Assembly (NCBI GenBank): GCA_041394705.1
Contig: JAWKHS010000036.1
Coordinates: forward strand, 1 to 18,400
DNA length: 18,400 nucleotides
Source: Vicinamibacterales bacterium
GTDB lineage: Bacteria; Acidobacteriota; Vicinamibacteria; Vicinamibacterales; UBA2999
Direction: 5' to 3'
The translations under genes were made by a program, and so were the position numbers. The notes under the pieces are model-generated. The model was not told the DNA's origin, did no database searches, and saw nothing but the letters and a program-made list of their open reading frames with translations. Below are positions 14,717-18,400 of the stretch, in pieces (the first letter of the stretch is position 1; each line of letters starts with the position of its first letter).

Positions 14717-16105
14717 CTACTCGGTGGGCGGCGGTCCGAAGCGCCGGCCGCCGCGCCGCCGCCGGCCGCCGCGCCGCCGGCGCCTGCGGAGATCGTCACC
14801 GCCCTCGCCGTGCGACCGCCCCGCGCCCTCGGGCGGCAGCGAACTGGCCTCGATGAACCCTCGCCAGTGCTCGACGATCTCGGGAGCGCGCCCGTGGACC
14901 TCGAGCCATGTCAGCGCATCCTCGAATGGTCCCCGGTGGAGCAGGGCCCGCTTGGCCCGCGGGGTCGCCTCCATGTCCTGGAGCCTGCGCTGCACGGCGA
15001 GCAGCTGGCGCAGCCGGTCGGTGTCGCGGCGGGCGATCGGCAGCTGGCCGATCTTGAAGAGGGGCTCAGGCGGGCCGTCGCGGCGGCGCCGCCGCGCCGA
15101 CGTCGGCGGAGGCGGCGGCAGATCGTCGTCGCCGTCCTGGCTCTCGTCGGCGTGCGGGCGCCCGCGTGACGGCATCAGGCCGAGCGGCACCACCATCGTG
15201 CCCAGCAGGATCGGATTCGACAGCGTCGAGGGCGCGGCGTCGAAGCGCTGGCGATAGGAATCGAGGGCGTCGAGGGCGTCGAGGAAGCCTTCGTCGTGGG
15301 CGTGCTGCTGCAGTTCGGGCGTCACGGGCTCGAGGAGCTGGTGCTCGGCCAGCGCGGCGAAGGTCCGCTCCGCATACCCCGACCGGAGCACCTTGTAGTA
15401 CTCCTCGATGAGCCGCGCCGGCGCCGCCATCGCGAGCCGGTGGCGATGTTCGGCGATGGCGTCGACGACCGGCGGATCGAGGGTGCACTCGAGGCGGGCG
15501 GCCAGGACCACCGCACGCAGCATGCGGACCGGATCCTCCTGGAAGCGCTGGTTCGGGTCGCCGATCGATCGGATGACGCGCTGCCGGATGTCGTCGAGCC
15601 CGCCGACGTAGTCGATGATCGAGCGGTCCCCGATGTCGTAGAAGAGCGCGTTGATCGTGAAGTCCCGCCTGAACGCGTCTTCCTCCGGCGTGCCGAAGGT
15701 GTTGTCGCGGTGAATCAGGAGATTGCGGTCGGTTCCCGCCTCCTGCAGGTCCTCGGGCGCCGCCGCGTCGGCGGCCACCGACTCGGAGTCGGCCACCGGG
15801 ATGTGCTGCCGGAAGGTCGCCACTTCGATCGCCTTGTCGCCGAACTTGACGTGGGCGAGCCGGAAGCGGCGGCCGATGATCCAGCAGTTCCGGAACAGCT
15901 TCTTGATCTGGTACGGGTGCGCCGACGTGCCGATGTCGAAGTCCTTCGGCCGCCGGCCGAGCAGCAGGTCGCGTACGCTTCCGCCGACGAGATACGCGGT
16001 GTAGCCGGCCTCGTGGAGCCGGGTGAGCACCTTGAGCGCATCCGGATCGATCGACCGTCGCGAGATGGGATGGTCGGCTCTCGGGACGATGACTGGCTCG
16101 GACAT
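14717..16105 (-). CDS. pcnB: Poly(A) polymerase (class II nucleotidyltransferase) with Arg/Gly tail
   Basis: A 462-residue class II nucleotidyltransferase that adds 3' adenosines to RNA, marking it for decay. The catalytic head shows LVGGSVRDLLLG (39-50), the metal-binding DFD (D55, D57), RRDFTINALFYD (146-157) and RFQEDPVRMLRA (187-198). The stretch WIIGRRFRLAHV (75-86) matches the signature reported to separate bacterial poly(A) polymerases from CCA-adding enzymes, so I favour PcnB. Two oddities: an insert at about 313-346 with an acidic run, a pentaproline and an Arg run, and a C-terminal tail (about 437-455) of Arg and Gly with two RRRRGG units. Such basic tails also occur in E. coli PcnB, where they help bind RNA. 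The ATG at 16105 lies 8 nt after an extended -10. It is divergent from the TPR gene. Confidence 0.92.
   Translation of the reverse strand: MSEPVIVPRADHPISRRSIDPDALKVLTRLHEAGYTAYLVGGSVRDLLLGRRPKDFDIGTSAHPYQIKKLFRNCWIIGRRFRLAHVKFGDKAIEVATFRQHIPVADSESVAADAAAPEDLQEAGTDRNLLIHRDNTFGTPEEDAFRRDFTINALFYDIGDRSIIDYVGGLDDIRQRVIRSIGDPNQRFQEDPVRMLRAVVLAARLECTLDPPVVDAIAEHRHRLAMAAPARLIEEYYKVLRSGYAERTFAALAEHQLLEPVTPELQQHAHDEGFLDALDALDSYRQRFDAAPSTLSNPILLGTMVVPLGLMPSRGRPHADESQDGDDDLPPPPPTSARRRRRDGPPEPLFKIGQLPIARRDTDRLRQLLAVQRRLQDMEATPRAKRALLHRGPFEDALTWLEVHGRAPEIVEHWRGFIEASSLPPEGAGRSHGEGGDDLRRRRRRGGRRRRGGRRFGPPPTE
14743..14778. repeat. Perfect 2 x 18-bp tandem repeat inside the pcnB 3' end
   Basis: Two identical 18-bp units (14743-14760 and 14761-14778) beginning GCCGGCCGCC. 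Read on the minus strand each codes for a six-residue Arg/Gly unit equivalent to RRRRGG, so the repeat length keeps the frame. Confidence 0.9.
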
Positions 16106-16113
16106 CGACGCGC

Positions 16114-16122
16114 ATTGTAGCA
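16114..16122 (-). promoter_or_regulatory. Extended -10 promoter of pcnB
   Basis: Read on the minus strand, TGCTACAAT is an extended -10 (TG-n-TACAAT, five of six matches to TATAAT). The pcnB ATG begins 8 nt after the box, so transcription would start at or within a base or two of the ATG. No convincing -35 lies 17 bp upstream, which is common for extended -10 promoters. Confidence 0.6.
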
Positions 16123-16194
16123 GGGCCGCGGCCGAGAAACGGACTGAACTGTTGTGTTTTCAATATCTTACGGGCGATTTTCGACGGGTCCCTG

Positions 16195-16203
16195 TGCTAC
16201 GAT
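16195..16203 (+). promoter_or_regulatory. Extended -10 promoter of the TPR-like gene
   Basis: TGCTACGAT matches the extended -10 form TG-n-TANNNT and is identical in eight of nine bases to the pcnB box on the other strand. The ATG at 16211 begins 7 nt after it, again predicting a leaderless message. No clear -35 is visible. Confidence 0.5.
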
Positions 16204-16210
16204 GCCGGCG

Positions 16211-17011
16211 ATGCGTCGTGGCCCCGCGCTTCTCGTGGCGATCCTGCTCGCGACGGCGGGCGCCTCGGCGTCCCGCGAGGATCTGGCCCGGGCCCGGGCG
16301 CTGTTCAACGAGCGCAGGTTCGACGAGGCGATCGCGGCGGCCGAAACCGCCCGCAAGACGCCCGAGACCGCCGACGCCGCCGCGATCGTCCTCGCGCGGG
16401 CGCACCTCGAGCGCTACCGGCAGATCGCGGATCCCGCGGACCTCGGGGCCGCGCGCACGGCGCTCGGAAGCGCGAACGTGGAGAAGCTCGGCACGCCGGA
16501 TCGCGCGGAGTACCTGATCGCGCTCGGCGGGTCGCTGTTCCTCGAGGACGACTTCGGCGCCGCGGCCGAGATCTTCGAGTCGGCCATCGCGATTGCGCCG
16601 GCCGCGGGCGAGGGCGCCCGCGAGGCCGTGCTGGATTGGTACGGCTCGGCGATGGAACGCTGGGCCGCGCCGTACACGACGACGCGCCGCGAGGTGATGC
16701 TCCGCCGCCTCATCACCGTGATGGAGCGCGAGCAGGCGAAGAACCCCGGATCGCGTGCCGCGTCCTACTGGCTGGTGGCCGGGCTCCGGGCCCAGGGCGA
16801 ACTGGAGCGCGCGTGGCAGGCCGCCATCGCCGCCTGGGTGCGGGCGCCGATCGCCGGGCCGAGCGCCATGGCACTCCGCGCCGACGTGGACCGCCTGGTG
16901 CGCGAGGGCCTGATTCCCGACCGCGGACGCGACGTCCCCGAATCGGACCGCGCCGCCCGCGAGAGCGCCCTGCGGGCCGAGTGGGAACTGCTCAAGGAGC
17001 GGTGGAAGTAG
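16211..17011 (+). CDS. Secreted TPR-like protein of unknown function
   Basis: A 266-residue protein with a signal peptide (MRRGPALLVAILLATAGASA, cleavage before SRED), so it should be periplasmic. The mature part is almost wholly helical and has TPR-like pairs: LARARALFNERRFDEAIAAA near the start, AEYLIALGGSLFLEDDFGAA in the middle, and SYWLVAGLRAQGELERAWQA later, each with the small-large residue pattern of the repeat. The C-terminus is charged (ESDRAARESALRAEWELLKE). I do not recognise a specific family. An ATG at 16202 is also in frame and adds three residues, but it overlaps the extended -10 box at 16195-16203, so I take 16211. There is no Shine-Dalgarno. It is divergent from pcnB and tail-to-tail with polA; neither neighbour suggests its role. 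Confidence 0.8.
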   Translation: MRRGPALLVAILLATAGASASREDLARARALFNERRFDEAIAAAETARKTPETADAAAIVLARAHLERYRQIADPADLGAARTALGSANVEKLGTPDRAEYLIALGGSLFLEDDFGAAAEIFESAIAIAPAAGEGAREAVLDWYGSAMERWAAPYTTTRREVMLRRLITVMEREQAKNPGSRAASYWLVAGLRAQGELERAWQAAIAAWVRAPIAGPSAMALRADVDRLVREGLIPDRGRDVPESDRAARESALRAEWELLKERWK

Positions 17012-17019
17012 GCGGGGTT

Positions 17020-17040
17020 CGGGTCTCGGGATCCGGGACC
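17020..17040. repeat. Three heptamer repeats after the TPR gene
   Basis: CGGGTCT (17020-17026), CGGGATC (17027-17033) and CGGGACC (17034-17040) stand in tandem 8 bp after the stop codon. They share the GGGAYC theme and 7-bp period of the run after serC. The rest of the convergent gap (17041-17116) holds a 10-bp palindrome GCCACGTGGC (17080-17089) and no clear terminator. Confidence 0.7.
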
Positions 17041-17116
17041 GGAGCGATGGCGCCTAAGGGGGCACGGTCGTCCCGAAACGCCACGTGGCCGTCGTGCGTG
17101 GTCCCAGCCCCGAGCT

Positions 17117-18400
17117 CTAGGGCTTGGCTTCCTTCCAATTCCCCCCCACCCCCACGTCCACGTCGAGCGGCACGCTCAGCGTGACGGCGTTGGCCATGGC
17201 GGTGCGGACGAGGGCGGCGACCCGATCGGCGTCGGGGGCCGGCGACTCGAAGAGCAGCTCGTCGTGGACGGTCAGGATCATGCGCGAGGTGGGCGCCTCG
17301 CGGGCCAGCAGGCGATCCACGTCGATCATGGCGCGCTTGAGGATGTCGGCCGCCGTGCCCTGAATCGGCATGTTCACGGCGACGCGCTCGGCCGCGGCCC
17401 GGATCTGGCCGTTCTTGCTCGTGAGCTCGGGCACGGGGCGCTTGCGGCCGAACATCGTCCGGACGACCCCGGTGGTCCGGGCCTCGGCGAGCGTCCCCTC
17501 GATGAAGCCGCGCACGCGCGGGAAGCCCGCGAAATAGGCGTCGATGAACTGCTGCGCCGCCTGCTGCGAGACGCCGATGTCCTTGGCGAGCGTGAACGCC
17601 GTCTTCCCGTAGAGCAGCGCATAGTTGACGATCTTGGCGCGCCGCCGGAGTTCGTGGCGGTCCAGGCCGCTCTCGGGGCCGAAGACCTTGAGCGCCGTCT
17701 GATCGTGGATGTCGTCGCCCCGCGCGAACGCCGCCGTGAGGGACTCGTCGCCCGAGAGGTGGGCCAGCACCCTGAGCTCGATCTGCGAGTAGTCGGCCGA
17801 GATGAGGACGTGGCCGGCCTCCGCCACGAACGCGCGCCGGATCTCGCGGCCGAGCGCGGTCCGGATCGGAATGTTCTGCAGGTTGGGGTCGCTGCTGCTG
17901 AGCCGTCCTGTGGCGGCCACCGCCTGGTTGAACACCGTGTGGACGCGGCCCGTGATCGGGTGCACCAGCGCCGGCAGCGCGTCGATGTAGGTGCCCTTCA
18001 GCTTCGACAGGCTGCGCCATTCGAGGATCAGGCGCGGCATCTCGTGCGTGAGCGCGAGCTCCTCCAGCACTTCGACGGCCGTGGACGGCGTGCGCGTGGT
18101 GCCCGTGCGCTTCAGCACCGGCAGGTGGAGCTTCTCGAACAGGATCTCGCCGAGCTGCTTGGGCGAGCCGATGTTGAACGTCTCGCCGGCCTGCCGGAAG
18201 ATCTCGGCCGCGAGCGACGCCATCTCCTGCTCCATGTGCGCGGCCTGTCCGGCCAGCGCCTGCGTGTCCACCTTGACGCCCACGCGCTCCAGCCCCGCCA
18301 GGATGGGCACGAGCGGCAGCTCCAGATCGCGGTAGACGGCCGCCACGCCTTCGGCATCGAGCGCCGGCCCGAAGGCCCCGGCGAGCTGCCACGCGAGGTC
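17117..18400 (-). CDS. polA: DNA polymerase I, C-terminal polymerase domain (cut by right edge)
   Basis: The last 428 residues of a family A DNA polymerase, used in Okazaki-fragment processing and repair; the 5' and any 3' exonuclease domains lie beyond the window. The frame is open to the right edge, so the GTG at 18346 is internal. Motifs in order: TGRLSSSDPNLQNIPIRT, motif A ADYSQIELRVLAHLSGD (catalytic Asp at fragment residue 203), motif B (O-helix) RRRAKIVNYALLYG, motif C LTVHDELLFE (HDE at 379-381), and a normal end VGGNWKEAKP. In the O-helix the residue matching E. coli F762 and Taq F667 is Tyr (codon 17621-17623), and the next residue, Gly in those enzymes, is Ala. Tyr at this place is known to let family A polymerases accept dideoxynucleotides. 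It is tail-to-tail with the TPR gene. Confidence 0.97.
   Translation of the reverse strand, partial: DLAWQLAGAFGPALDAEGVAAVYRDLELPLVPILAGLERVGVKVDTQALAGQAAHMEQEMASLAAEIFRQAGETFNIGSPKQLGEILFEKLHLPVLKRTGTTRTPSTAVEVLEELALTHEMPRLILEWRSLSKLKGTYIDALPALVHPITGRVHTVFNQAVAATGRLSSSDPNLQNIPIRTALGREIRRAFVAEAGHVLISADYSQIELRVLAHLSGDESLTAAFARGDDIHDQTALKVFGPESGLDRHELRRRAKIVNYALLYGKTAFTLAKDIGVSQQAAQQFIDAYFAGFPRVRGFIEGTLAEARTTGVVRTMFGRKRPVPELTSKNGQIRAAAERVAVNMPIQGTAADILKRAMIDVDRLLAREAPTSRMILTVHDELLFESPAPDADRVAALVRTAMANAVTLSVPLDVDVGVGGNWKEAKP

Noticed and set aside
15260..15285. Short direct repeat (GGGCGTCGA twice) in pcnB
   Set aside because: It simply encodes LDALDA within a helix and is too short to stand out from coding bias.
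16154..16210. N-terminal extension of the TPR-like protein from 16154
   Set aside because: It would place the start upstream of the extended -10 box and add residues before an otherwise normal signal peptide.

Overview
The window is a densely coded, very GC-rich stretch of bacterial chromosome. A TonB-dependent receptor and a secreted beta-barrel protein point to a cell with an outer membrane, and mqnB-mqnD point to menaquinone made by the futalosine route. Codon use, gene content and the MoxR/VWA set suggest an Acidobacteriota-like organism (Vicinamibacteria would fit). That assignment is a guess from general resemblance; no rRNA or other phylogenetic marker was compared.

Region 1 (1-7140, all minus strand) is one long gene train. 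In transcription order it encodes a MoxR AAA+ ATPase, a DUF58 protein, a secreted and membrane-anchored BatD/MxaA-like protein, a membrane VWA protein, a small MxaK/BatC-like membrane protein and a second membrane VWA protein. After a 119-bp gap comes the N-terminal 280 residues of a TonB-dependent receptor that runs off the left edge. The order matches the mxaR-S-A-C-K-L accessory set that methylotrophs use to load metal into PQQ methanol dehydrogenase, but no dehydrogenase gene is in view. Coupled starts (ATGA at 5105-5108, GTGA at 3924-3927) support an operon.

Region 2 (7141-9438, plus strand) starts at a divergent intergenic region with a 7-3-7 inverted repeat. It holds a stand-alone PilZ protein, then a MarR-GNAT fusion behind an operator-like palindrome, whose stop overlaps the GTG start of a SAM methyltransferase.

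Region 3 (9453-10685, minus strand) holds a second, apparently exported or membrane-anchored SAM methyltransferase followed by a small outer-membrane beta-barrel protein.

Region 4 (10840-14673, plus strand) is metabolic: a DUF1015 protein, phosphoserine aminotransferase (serC), futalosine hydrolase (mqnB) and, overlapping it by 13 bp, 1,4-dihydroxy-6-naphthoate synthase (mqnD). A run of heptamer repeats separates serC from mqnB.

Region 5 (14680-18400): a poly(A) polymerase (minus strand) with an Arg/Gly-rich tail, a divergent secreted TPR-like protein, and the C-terminal 428 residues of DNA polymerase I (minus strand, cut by the right edge), which has Tyr instead of Phe at the ddNTP-discrimination position of the O-helix. 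The pcnB/TPR pair share a divergent region with two mirror-image extended -10 boxes placed so close to the ATGs that leaderless mRNAs are likely.

No gap between genes exceeds about 160 bp. I saw no tRNA, rRNA, CRISPR array, insertion sequence or replication origin.
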